Source of the DNA: Microcaldota archaeon
GTDB lineage: Archaea; Micrarchaeota; Micrarchaeia; Micrarchaeales; Micrarchaeaceae
DNA: 6,013 bases
Assembly (NCBI GenBank): GCA_027365815.1
Contig: DAHXLV010000032.1
Location: forward strand, 1-6,013
Direction of reading: 5' to 3'
Under the pieces are notes generated by a model. That model had not been told where the DNA came from. It searched no databases and worked only from the letters and a program-made list of their open reading frames with translations. Positions 1-5,471 of this stretch are shown here, piece by piece (positions within the stretch are counted from its first letter, which is position 1; the number at the start of each line of letters is the position of its first letter). The position numbers and the translations under genes were made by a program.

Positions 1-1
1 C

Positions 2-181
2 TGCAGGAGCGTAAGCGCAGCGTTCACCCATGCGCTCCTCATAGGAAATTCGCGCGAGAAGCTTTCCTCAGCCGGAGTAAGCAGGATGTTCTTCACAAAC
101 ACCATAGGCGACTTTGACGGCGCGATAGACATATCCGCGGAGGTGTCAAGTGCAATAATAGGAAACGTTAAAGAACTTTGA
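2..181 (+). CDS. prs: Ribose-phosphate pyrophosphokinase (PRPP synthetase), C-terminal fragment
   Basis: Only the last 59 codons are present and the gene enters from the left edge; the frame starting at base 2 is open to the TGA at 179-181. The peptide contains SAAFTHALLIGNSREKL, then AGVSRMFFTNTI and a closing IDISAEVSSAII. This follows the end of PRPP synthetases, where a T/VHALL..G strand-helix is followed by aGv..v..TNTI and a terminal I-D/S-V-S..I segment. The family transfers pyrophosphate from ATP to ribose-5-phosphate in the cytoplasm, making PRPP for nucleotide, His and Trp synthesis. The PRPP-binding loop and ATP site lie outside the window, so another type I phosphoribosyltransferase-fold protein cannot be excluded. 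A tRNA-Leu starts 17 nt after the stop on the same strand, so co-transcription is possible. Confidence 0.72.
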   Translation, partial: CRSVSAAFTHALLIGNSREKLSSAGVSRMFFTNTIGDFDGAIDISAEVSSAIIGNVKEL

Positions 182-198
182 GGCAAAATGTTCTCTGC

Positions 199-283
199 GC
201 AGGGGTGGCGGAGTCCGGTCAATCGCGCAAGGCTTAGGACCTTGTGCCTTAGGGCTGCGTGAGTTCGAATCTCACCCCCTGCA
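199..283 (+). tRNA. tRNA-Leu, anticodon UAG
   Basis: A full class II cloverleaf can be folded by hand. The acceptor stem pairs GCAGGGG (199-205) with CCCCTGC (276-282), followed by discriminator A283. The D stem is GCG (208-210) with CGC (224-226), and the D loop holds the GG pair at 217-218. The anticodon stem is CAAGG (228-232) with CCTTG (240-244), and its 7-nt loop CTTAGGA places TAG at 235-237. The variable arm is long (245-258, GCC/GGC stem), as expected for leucine. The T arm is GTGAG/CTCAC around TTCGAAT (264-270). No intron is seen and the 3' CCA is not encoded, which is usual in archaea. It reads CUA and, by wobble, other CUN codons. Confidence 0.97.
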
Positions 284-298
284 TTGCGTCGTTAATCT

Positions 299-318
299 TG
301 TGCCATGACAATGGCGCA
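299..318 (+). promoter_or_regulatory. Hairpin between tRNA-Leu and csaA
   Basis: The arm TGTGCCAT (299-306) pairs with ATGGCGCA (311-318) around the 4-nt loop GACA. This gives 8 pairs, one of them a G-U wobble at 301/316. It sits 15 nt after the tRNA 3' end and 14 nt before the csaA ATG, so it could be a tRNA trailer structure, part of the csaA leader, or both. No U-run follows it, so it is not a classical terminator. A weak AT-rich stretch (TTAAT, 292-296) lies at a plausible distance for a separate csaA promoter but is not convincing. The function is inferred; only the pairing is seen. Confidence 0.4.
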
Positions 319-332
319 CGTATGGTGTCAAA

Positions 333-665
333 ATGGAAATTGCGTATTCAGATTTCGAGAAGGTCGAGATGCGGCTCGGAAGAATCATCAAGGCGGAGCC
401 TTTTCCGGAGGCAAAGGTTCCCTCATACAAGCTCGAGGTGGACTTCGGCCCTCTCGGAGTAAAGAGAACTTCGGCACACATAACCAATTACAAGCTTCAG
501 GAGCTTCAGGGAAAATACGTCGTGGCCGTTGTAAATTTCCCGAAGAAGCAGGTTGCCAATTTCATGTCGGAAGTGCTCGTCCTCGGGTCGCTCTCAAAAA
601 ACGGGGTTGTGCTCCTAACTCCCGACAAGCCGGAAAATGTGTCGCTCGGCGACAGGATAGGATGA
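333..665 (+). CDS. csaA: CsaA-type tRNA-binding domain protein (OB fold)
   Basis: This is a complete 110-residue protein, the usual size for stand-alone CsaA. It begins with FEKVEMRLGRIIKAEPFPEA and continues KLEVDFG (about 34-40), then SAHITNYK and VVAVVNFPKKQVANFMSEVLVLG (about 63-85). It ends with LLTPDKP and GDRIG. These blocks match the EMAP-II/CsaA tRNA-binding OB fold, including the NFPP/K-type strand and the SEVLVLG segment. CsaA proteins form dimers and were described in Bacillus as protein-secretion chaperones. The same fold binds tRNA as an appended domain in Met- and Phe-tRNA synthetases. The chosen ATG at 333 has GGTG 7 nt upstream and gives the conserved N-terminus. It lies 49 nt downstream of tRNA-Leu, and its stop (663-665) is 1 bp from the stop of the convergent radical SAM gene. 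The exact cellular role is uncertain. Confidence 0.93.
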   Translation: MEIAYSDFEKVEMRLGRIIKAEPFPEAKVPSYKLEVDFGPLGVKRTSAHITNYKLQELQGKYVVAVVNFPKKQVANFMSEVLVLGSLSKNGVVLLTPDKPENVSLGDRIG

Positions 666-666
666 G

Positions 667-1728
667 CTACTTTATGAGCCTTGATATGTTGCCCACAAGG
701 CTCTGGTAAGCCTCGCACGAGGTCCACTGGTTCGGCTCCCTGCCGTTGAGTATGTCCTCCCTCACCGACTTCGCCGCTTCGCTGTCCAGCAGAGGCTTGA
801 GCGAATATCCAGTATTGCGCACGTTGCCTATCTCCTTGTTCCACATTATGGACGGGTAGACCTTGCCGTAGCTGTCCATGAAGACCGAAGCCTCCAGGCT
901 CCTGCTCCTCATCGGGCTTTTTCCCGTAGCTGCGTAGTCTACGAGGTTCCTAAGGAATGCGCCCTCTATCGACTGTATTATGCTCGGCTGTATGCTGCGC
1001 TTCCCTATGAGCCAGTTTATCTCGTCAATCACCTGCGCGTCGTTCGCCTTTATGTCAAGGTCCGAATTGCCGTAGTAGTTTTCTGATATCTGGCCAAGGT
1101 TTATGTGGAAGTCGTTGTACCCGACCCCCGGAATCTCCTTCATTACAGCTTCTATGGTATCCTTGAGCTTCCCCTGGTTGAACCTGCTCATCGTGTAGCC
1201 GAAGACAAAGAACAGGTTGCCGTACTCCTTCTTCAGGCGCTGCAGCATGCGGAACGTGTCCATTGCCCTGTCGAAGTTGCCAGGTATTCCGCGTATCTTA
1301 TCGTGGAGCTCCCGGTACCCGTCTAGGCTCACCGTTATAGCGACACGCGGTATACCAAGCTCGAGGATCTCCCTGAGCCTCTTTTCCATGAGCGCATGGT
1401 TGCACAGCGAGTTTGTCGGCATTGTGAGTATGTAAAGCTTCTTCGAGTTCTGCTTGAACGCCCTGGCTATGTCAACAAGGTCGCTCCTCATGAACACCTC
1501 TCCTCCAGTGAGCTCTATCCACTTGAAGTAGTCGTTCGCAGCTGCGAACTTAGCTATCTCGTCTGCGCTGAGCTCGCCCTTGGGCTTCAGCTGCCATATG
1601 TTGCAGGTGAGGCACCTCGAGTTGCACCAGTACGTTATGGCGAAGTTAAGCTTGTATGGCCTTTCCAGCGTAGTAAAATTGGATTTGAGCGCGGTTCCGG
1701 CGAGGCCAAGCATATTGGCTACTGACAT
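667..1728 (-). CDS. Radical SAM enzyme of unknown substrate, reduced C-terminal cluster domain
   Basis: Counting from the ATG at 1726-1728, the protein is 353 residues. It has the radical SAM signature CNSRCLTC (C35, C39, C42), which ligates the [4Fe-4S] cluster that cleaves S-adenosylmethionine. SAM-contact GGE follows at 75-77, and SLDG (134-137) sits on a later barrel strand. The C-terminal part has SPASM-like text (MDSYGKVYPSI, then KEIGNVRNT, then WTSCEAYQS), but only C338 remains there. With C109 it is the only Cys outside the core triad, so a normal seven-Cys auxiliary-cluster domain is not possible. The frame also stays open to a GTG at 1770, adding 14 residues. I prefer 1728 because a TATA box lies inside that extension and would put transcription start near 1737. 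It diverges from the exported-protein/GT2 pair. Substrate not recognised; a surface peptide, lipid or sugar is possible. Confidence 0.88.
   Translation of the reverse strand: MSVANMLGLAGTALKSNFTTLERPYKLNFAITYWCNSRCLTCNIWQLKPKGELSADEIAKFAAANDYFKWIELTGGEVFMRSDLVDIARAFKQNSKKLYILTMPTNSLCNHALMEKRLREILELGIPRVAITVSLDGYRELHDKIRGIPGNFDRAMDTFRMLQRLKKEYGNLFFVFGYTMSRFNQGKLKDTIEAVMKEIPGVGYNDFHINLGQISENYYGNSDLDIKANDAQVIDEINWLIGKRSIQPSIIQSIEGAFLRNLVDYAATGKSPMRSRSLEASVFMDSYGKVYPSIMWNKEIGNVRNTGYSLKPLLDSEAAKSVREDILNGREPNQWTSCEAYQSLVGNISRLIK
1688..1711 (+). repeat. 24-nt exact direct repeat, copy 1 (inside radical SAM gene)
   Basis: It starts AGCGCGGTTCC and ends GAGGCCAAGC, and is identical over 24 nt to 3323-3346 in the same orientation. 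Flanks do not match on either side. Here it lies in codons 6-13 of the radical SAM gene, read antisense, in the weakly conserved N-terminus (LGLAGTALKS). Confidence 0.9.
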
Positions 1729-1759
1729 GTAATCTCTCAAGAAATAGGTGTTTTGCAGA

Positions 1760-1767
1760 TATTTATA
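1760..1767 (-). promoter_or_regulatory. TATA box for the radical SAM gene
   Basis: On the - strand this reads TATAAATA, a good match to the archaeal TATA element. With the usual spacing of about 26 nt from box centre to start site, transcription would begin near 1737, about 9 nt before the ATG at 1728. It argues against translation from the upstream GTG at 1770, which would lie upstream of the transcript. Confidence 0.6.
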
Positions 1768-1785
1768 CACTACTTTGCAGCGGCA

Positions 1786-1797
1786 GGAGACTTCTCC
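1786..1797. promoter_or_regulatory. Small palindrome between divergent promoters
   Basis: GGAGA-CT-TCTCC is a 5-bp-arm inverted repeat lying between the two opposed TATA boxes, about 20 bp upstream of the - strand box and 41 bp upstream of the + strand box. The position would suit a dimeric regulator controlling both directions. Palindromes this short occur by chance, so operator function is a guess. Confidence 0.2.
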
Positions 1798-1837
1798 AAT
1801 TCATGTTCTGATGTGAGGAAACAGTAATCACCGCAAC

Positions 1838-1845
1838 TTATATAA
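1838..1845 (+). promoter_or_regulatory. TATA box for the exported-protein/GT2 pair
   Basis: TTATATAA, within an A/T-rich run at 1837-1847, matches the archaeal TATA element. Start of transcription is expected near 1865-1870, giving a leader of roughly 35 nt to the ATG at 1903. The in-frame ATG at 1849 lies between the box and this start and would therefore not be on the mRNA. Confidence 0.7.
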
Positions 1846-1902
1846 AACATGAAAGCAGATATTGGTCTTGTAACGGTTTTCCGTCTATGCTGCTGTGGTA
1901 CG

Positions 1903-2724
1903 ATGTCAGCTTCAAACATCAGGCTCGTTGTCCTTGCCGCGATTTTGCCCATGCTTATCCTTGTGGGCCAGGCGGGAGCGCTCACTGCCGTGCTCAGCGG
2001 CAGCTGCACCCCCGGAGTTTCAGGGCAGGCGCAGTACGTTAATTTCTCAATATACGATTCGGGGAATGCATCCGTTACAAACATGGTGCTGGATCCCAAT
2101 TTCGTGGACCTCAACATGACAGGAGCGAACAGCATAAGCCTCGTCGCACCTGGCAACAACTATTCGGTAAAGCTGTACGTCAATGGAACTGCAATGCCCG
2201 GCTCATACGCTGGCGCCATAATAGCAAGATACACCCAGGGGCCGTCGGTGTTTTTTGCGACCTTCCCGTGCCTTGCCAGCTTTGGCAGCCATGGCCCCTC
2301 ACAGGTCAACACCGTGACCACGGTTAAGGGCAACAGGATAACCGGCGAGGCTTTCAACATAGGCAGCACGCCTCTCAACGTCAGCGTCTACCTGTTTGTG
2401 CCTCCCGAGTTCAGCGTTTCCCCCAGCATGGAGAATTTCACAATAAGGCCGGATTCGGAAAAAACCTTCAACTTCACGTACTCAAAGCCCAACGAGAGCG
2501 ACATAAACACGTCGTTCGCACTGGGCTCCTCGTACACATACAAGGGCGTGCACTACGCAGCGCTCTCTGGTCTTCCTATCAATCTATACAGGGGCGCCAC
2601 AGGGATAAACATTGACCTTCTTGTCCTCTATGTGAGTAGCGGGATAATAGCTGCGCTGGTCGCGCTCATAGCATACTCCGTGCTTTCGAAGCGGAGGCGC
2701 AGGAGGAATGTCGGTGGTGCGTGA
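1903..2724 (+). CDS. Exported, C-terminally membrane-anchored, sequon-rich protein of unknown function
   Basis: I do not recognise a named family. Read from the ATG at 1903 the protein is 273 residues. A signal peptide spans about 1-26 (IRLVVLAAILPMLILVG, with AGA as a possible cleavage site). A Ser/Thr/Asn-rich, probably beta-sandwich ectodomain follows (about 27-235), and a transmembrane helix at about 238-262 is followed by the basic tail SKRRRRRN. That predicts an outside body anchored by its C-terminus. I count ten N-X-S/T sequons (N47, 55, 71, 86, 94, 159, 178, 190, 197, 202) and two cysteines (35, 123), so it is a likely N-glycoprotein. The frame opens earlier at 1849, but that ATG adds 18 non-signal residues and sits just after the TATA box. 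The stop is immediately followed by the GT2 start, so the two are translationally linked. It could be a surface-layer accessory or a glycosylation partner. Confidence 0.85.
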   Translation: MSASNIRLVVLAAILPMLILVGQAGALTAVLSGSCTPGVSGQAQYVNFSIYDSGNASVTNMVLDPNFVDLNMTGANSISLVAPGNNYSVKLYVNGTAMPGSYAGAIIARYTQGPSVFFATFPCLASFGSHGPSQVNTVTTVKGNRITGEAFNIGSTPLNVSVYLFVPPEFSVSPSMENFTIRPDSEKTFNFTYSKPNESDINTSFALGSSYTYKGVHYAALSGLPINLYRGATGINIDLLVLYVSSGIIAALVALIAYSVLSKRRRRRNVGGA

Positions 2725-3408
2725 ATGCGTTCAAGGCGTCCAGAAGTGAGCATCATAATACCCACTCTCAACGAAAAGCGCAACATAGGTGAGGTGCTGC
2801 ACAGCGTAAAGCGCGTCCTGAAAGACTACAGCTATGAAATAATAGTAGTTGACAAGCACTCGCCCGACGGCACCGCCAGCATAGCCCGCAGCCTGGGCGC
2901 AAGGGTCATGTACGACGACCTTGGCAAGGGCTCCGCGCTGGTCAAGGGCATGAAAAGCGCGAGGGGCAGGGTCATAGTGTCAATGGATGCGGATCTGTCA
3001 AACAATCCGTCCGAGCTCAGGCTACTTATATCAGGTATACAGATAGGCTACGACGTCTGCATGGGTTCGCGCTTTCTTACCGGGGGAGGATCGGACGACA
3101 TGCCCCTATTCAGGAAGTTCGGCAACAAGGTTTTCGTGTCGCTAGTAAACCTTCTATACGGCTCGAAGTACACGGATATGTGCTATGGGTACAGGAGCTT
3201 CTCCCGCAGGGCTGTCAGGAAGCTAAACCTCCGCGAGAAGGGCTTCGGAATAGAGACAGAGATAAACATAAAGACACAGAAGGCTGGCCTAAAGGCGATG
3301 GAGGTGCCGAGCTATGAGAAGAAGCGCGGTTCCGGCGAGGCCAAGCTCAGGTCGTTCTCCGATGGGTACAGGATACTTAAGACTATATTCAGGAACATGT
3401 TCAGCTAG
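2725..3408 (+). CDS. Family 2 glycosyltransferase, dolichol-phosphate-sugar synthase-like
   Basis: This is a 227-residue soluble GT-A fold enzyme. Motifs in order are SIIIPTLNEKRNIGEVL (9-25), IIVVDKHSPDGT (39-50), DDLGKGSALVKGM (64-76), the metal/nucleotide-sugar DxD motif DAD at 88-90, GSRF (114-117), the YGYRSFSR region (154-161), ETE (177-179) and the terminal KKRGSGEAKL.SFSDGYR block (199-215). This order and the R.G.aKL ending are typical of DPM1-like enzymes that move a sugar from a nucleotide onto polyprenyl phosphate at the inner membrane face. There is no C-terminal membrane helix or GtrA domain. Residue 44 is Lys where the common VDDGS/VDGHS motif has Asp or Gly. The donor sugar cannot be read from sequence. 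The start has GGTGGTG (2713-2719) upstream and abuts the previous stop with no gap. The 3' end overlaps the convergent gene by 8 bp. Confidence 0.92.
   Translation: MRSRRPEVSIIIPTLNEKRNIGEVLHSVKRVLKDYSYEIIVVDKHSPDGTASIARSLGARVMYDDLGKGSALVKGMKSARGRVIVSMDADLSNNPSELRLLISGIQIGYDVCMGSRFLTGGGSDDMPLFRKFGNKVFVSLVNLLYGSKYTDMCYGYRSFSRRAVRKLNLREKGFGIETEINIKTQKAGLKAMEVPSYEKKRGSGEAKLRSFSDGYRILKTIFRNMFS
3323..3346 (+). repeat. 24-nt exact direct repeat, copy 2 (inside GT2 gene)
   Basis: This is the second copy of the repeat at 1688-1711, 1,635 bp downstream. Here it is read in sense and encodes most of the conserved GT2 C-terminal block (RGSGEAKL), so this copy is probably the ancestral context. Confidence 0.9.
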
Positions 3409-4189
3409 CGTTAACCCCTACAACCCTGTAGAATGAGTACGTCTGGCCAGTCTGGTTGTATGTCGCGTTCGCTATCGTGCTCAGGATGAAGTCGCTTTTT
3501 GCATAGGTGCATATGTTGTTTGGCGTGTAGCACCAATAGCCGTAATCCACCACGAGGCAGCTGTACTCCTTTGAGAATGTGCCATACTGCTGCCTGTCGT
3601 AAAGGTATCCGAGCTGCGCTGCAGTCCTGTTGTTTATGTTGAACAGGGTCGGGTCGTAGCTGAACACCAGGCAGGAAGAGGGTATAAGATGCGACTCGTT
3701 GTACACGAAACCCTCATAGAACCTCGCGTTGCCAGCTTGCGGCAGGTTGTTGGGCGCCACAGCCACATACTGCAGCTGATTGTAGAAACCGTACAGTATT
3801 ATCGCCACCAGTATCACGGCAGCCGCGTACATGATGAGACCGCCATGCGTTTTTCCGGCGTGCACCGCTTCTGCTGCTGACGGCATTTCCTCCTCTGCAT
3901 GCGAAGGCTCAACTGCGCCTGCTTCCGCTTCTTTCTGCATCCCTGCCAATGTTTCCTCAGCAGCAGGCAAAGTTTGCGGCTTCTCTTCTTCAGCATTTGC
4001 ATTGGTCAGGTTGTTTTCAAAATCAGCATGTTCTGGCGCAGCGCCCTCGGGCAAACCTGGCGAAGCATTATTCCCCTCAGTGCCCGGAGCCGCTTCCCTC
4101 TGTTCCTGGGCTGTGACTTCTGCAGTTCCGCTTCCAGCTGCTGCCGATCCGTCGCCGCCGTCCGCCAGCACTGCCCTATCTTCATCCAT
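3401..4189 (-). CDS. Single-pass membrane protein with disordered acidic N-terminus and Cys/sequon-rich ectodomain; unknown function
   Basis: No family is recognised. From the ATG at 4187-4189 it is 262 residues. Residues 1-115 are low complexity, rich in Ala, Glu, Gly and Pro and acidic, with no signal peptide, so they are probably disordered and cytosolic. A transmembrane helix at about 117-137 (LIMYAAAVILVAIILYGFY) is followed by an outside domain of about 125 residues. That domain has four cysteines (173, 211, 220, 227) and five N-X-S/T sequons (N164, 187, 241, 245, 260). The arrangement is type II-like. The start overlaps the GT-C stop by 8 nt (ATGGATGA) and has GGGTGGG 5 nt upstream. 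The frame also stays open to a TTG at 4213, which has poor spacing. It is third in the carbamoyltransferase/GT-C operon, which suggests it is the acceptor, scaffold or regulator of that glycan pathway. Confidence 0.82.
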   Translation of the reverse strand: MDEDRAVLADGGDGSAAAGSGTAEVTAQEQREAAPGTEGNNASPGLPEGAAPEHADFENNLTNANAEEEKPQTLPAAEETLAGMQKEAEAGAVEPSHAEEEMPSAAEAVHAGKTHGGLIMYAAAVILVAIILYGFYNQLQYVAVAPNNLPQAGNARFYEGFVYNESHLIPSSCLVFSYDPTLFNINNRTAAQLGYLYDRQQYGTFSKEYSCLVVDYGYWCYTPNNICTYAKSDFILSTIANATYNQTGQTYSFYRVVGVNAS

Positions 4190-5471
4190 GGTGACCCACC
4201 CTTGCAGCTTCAATCACCTTTGAAGCTCCATAGCCTCCAAGTATGCTTGCCTGCGCGATGAGGCTTAGCATGAATCTCCAGTCAACCCCGTACGTGACGC
4301 TTCCGGCATAGAACGACGTGTAAAGAAGGAAGAACACAAGGAACCATCCTCCCACCGCCAGGAGCAGGCGCCTGTCGTACACCGCCATCAGCGCAGCCCC
4401 CAATATTCCCAGCGCAGTAAATGCGAAAGGCTGCACTATGTACTCCTTGTCGAATGCGCCAATCCAGAACTCCAGGTTGGAGCATATGTTCGCATCGAAT
4501 TCAACAAGCCCTATCTTTCCGTTCGCAACTACCGTGCTGTTCGCCGATCCCGGCGCCGCGCAGCTTTCCTGGATATACGCTCCCTGATAACCATACGAGC
4601 CGCTCACCTGCTCGTGCACTGTGTACACAGCTTCCGGAGAAACCGCAAGAACGAAGAGGAGCAGTATGACGAGGAATCTGGTGTCCATCAGGTGTTCCCT
4701 CAGCTTTCTGAAATTCACTGCCAGAGACTTCCTTAAGCTGCTCTCGTCAAGCACCAGGAATATAGCAGGTATGACTATGATGTATGCCAGCGCGTCAACC
4801 TTCATGTAAGTCAGCATCGCAAGCGAGAACGCCGATGCAGCAAGAGTAATGGCTGTCTTCCTTCTCATAAAGACCAGCATGCAGAACAGCGCGATGAGCG
4901 AATAGGCAAGCATCGGCATGTCTGACGTTGTCGGCCTCGCCCATGCGAGCAGCGCAGGAGAGAGAGCCATGAGCAGCTCGGCGAACGCCGATGCAGTGAA
5001 ATCCTTTGTCATTACGAGCGCCACGAGGAACGTCATCAGCACGGCAAGCCCTCCAAGGAAGAACTCCGTGTCGTAAGCCGAGCCGCTGTTTACCCCCCCT
5101 ATGATGAATGCGATTGCTATGTTGAACGACGTGCCTATCGGTTCGTGGTATATCTGCCCGGAATAGCACGTTGAAGGAGATCCGTAGTTGCACATCCACG
5201 CCTGCCCAGTGTGCATGAGGTCCAGCGCCCCCGCCTGGTATATTGCGTCGTCGAAGAAGAGCTGCTGCGTCGGAACCACGAACGCTGCTTCCGCAACGAC
5301 GAAAATCGCGAGTATGCCTATTGCAATGGCGAGCTTTCTGGCGTCCAGGCCGGAATCGCGGAGCACCGCGGCGAAATGCCTCCTCCCTATCGCAATCGAG
5401 GCGATTGTTGCCACGAATGCAAGCGCAAGCCCTAAAGTGAAAAGGTATTCCTCCAAGCCAGAAAGGCTCAT
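4182..5471 (-). CDS. GT-C fold polytopic membrane glycosyltransferase (ArnT/PMT-like, GT39/GT83 type)
   Basis: The protein has 429 residues and roughly 11-12 hydrophobic segments, the first two at about 8-28 and 47-67. The first large outside loop begins FFDDAIYQAGALDLMHTGQ with an Asp pair at 74-75. Acidic residues at this position are the catalytic/metal site of GT-C enzymes, which take sugar from a polyprenyl-phosphate donor outside the membrane. YHEPIGTSF (108-116) and ARPTTSDMPMLAY (178-190) are further family-like elements, and VDWRFMLSL (396-404) resembles the late RY/RF motif. Cysteines 94/102 and 304/330 fall in predicted outside loops and may form disulfides. The ATG overlaps the upstream carbamoyltransferase stop as ATGA, with AGGAGTGGT just before it. 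The GT class is secure; the acceptor (protein, lipid or glycan) and exact CAZy family are not. Confidence 0.85.
   Translation of the reverse strand: MSLSGLEEYLFTLGLALAFVATIASIAIGRRHFAAVLRDSGLDARKLAIAIGILAIFVVAEAAFVVPTQQLFFDDAIYQAGALDLMHTGQAWMCNYGSPSTCYSGQIYHEPIGTSFNIAIAFIIGGVNSGSAYDTEFFLGGLAVLMTFLVALVMTKDFTASAFAELLMALSPALLAWARPTTSDMPMLAYSLIALFCMLVFMRRKTAITLAASAFSLAMLTYMKVDALAYIIVIPAIFLVLDESSLRKSLAVNFRKLREHLMDTRFLVILLLFVLAVSPEAVYTVHEQVSGSYGYQGAYIQESCAAPGSANSTVVANGKIGLVEFDANICSNLEFWIGAFDKEYIVQPFAFTALGILGAALMAVYDRRLLLAVGGWFLVFFLLYTSFYAGSVTYGVDWRFMLSLIAQASILGGYGASKVIEAARVGHHG
4195..4201 (-). promoter_or_regulatory. Ribosome binding site deciding the 4189 start
   Basis: On the - strand this reads GGGTGGG, ending 5 nt before the ATG at 4189. 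It supports that start over the TTG at 4213, where the nearest purine-rich GGTGA touches the start codon itself. Confidence 0.5.

Noticed and set aside
305..709. 134-codon + strand frame overlapping csaA
   Set aside because: Out of frame with the clear CsaA homology and rich in Arg/Gly/Ser without domain features; a shadow of csaA running past its stop.
1770..2159. 129-codon open frame on the - strand across the divergent promoter region
   Set aside because: It lies over both promoters and antisense to the exported protein, and its translation has no family-like motifs; the overlapping + strand gene has a signal peptide and anchor.
2708..2749. ATG after AGGAGGA (2701-2707) as an earlier start for the GT2
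   Set aside because: It is in a different frame and reaches a stop after about 13 codons; the ATG at 2725 leads into the conserved GT2 N-terminus.
3831..4223. 130-codon open frame on the + strand opposite the Ala/Glu-rich gene
   Set aside because: Low-complexity, GC-rich coding sequence often leaves its complement open. The peptide is Ser/Ala/Pro-rich without motifs, while the - strand gene has a helix, start signal and operon coupling.
4827..4996. 14-nt in-frame repeat (GAACGCCGATGCAG at 4827-4840 and 4983-4996) in the GT-C gene
   Set aside because: Both copies encode the small-residue string ASAF in membrane helices; shared codon choice explains so short a match.
4795..5199. 134-codon - strand frame within the GT-C gene
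   Set aside because: It overlaps the GT-C gene in another frame, lacks hydrophobic segments and has an Arg/His-rich composition typical of a shadow frame.
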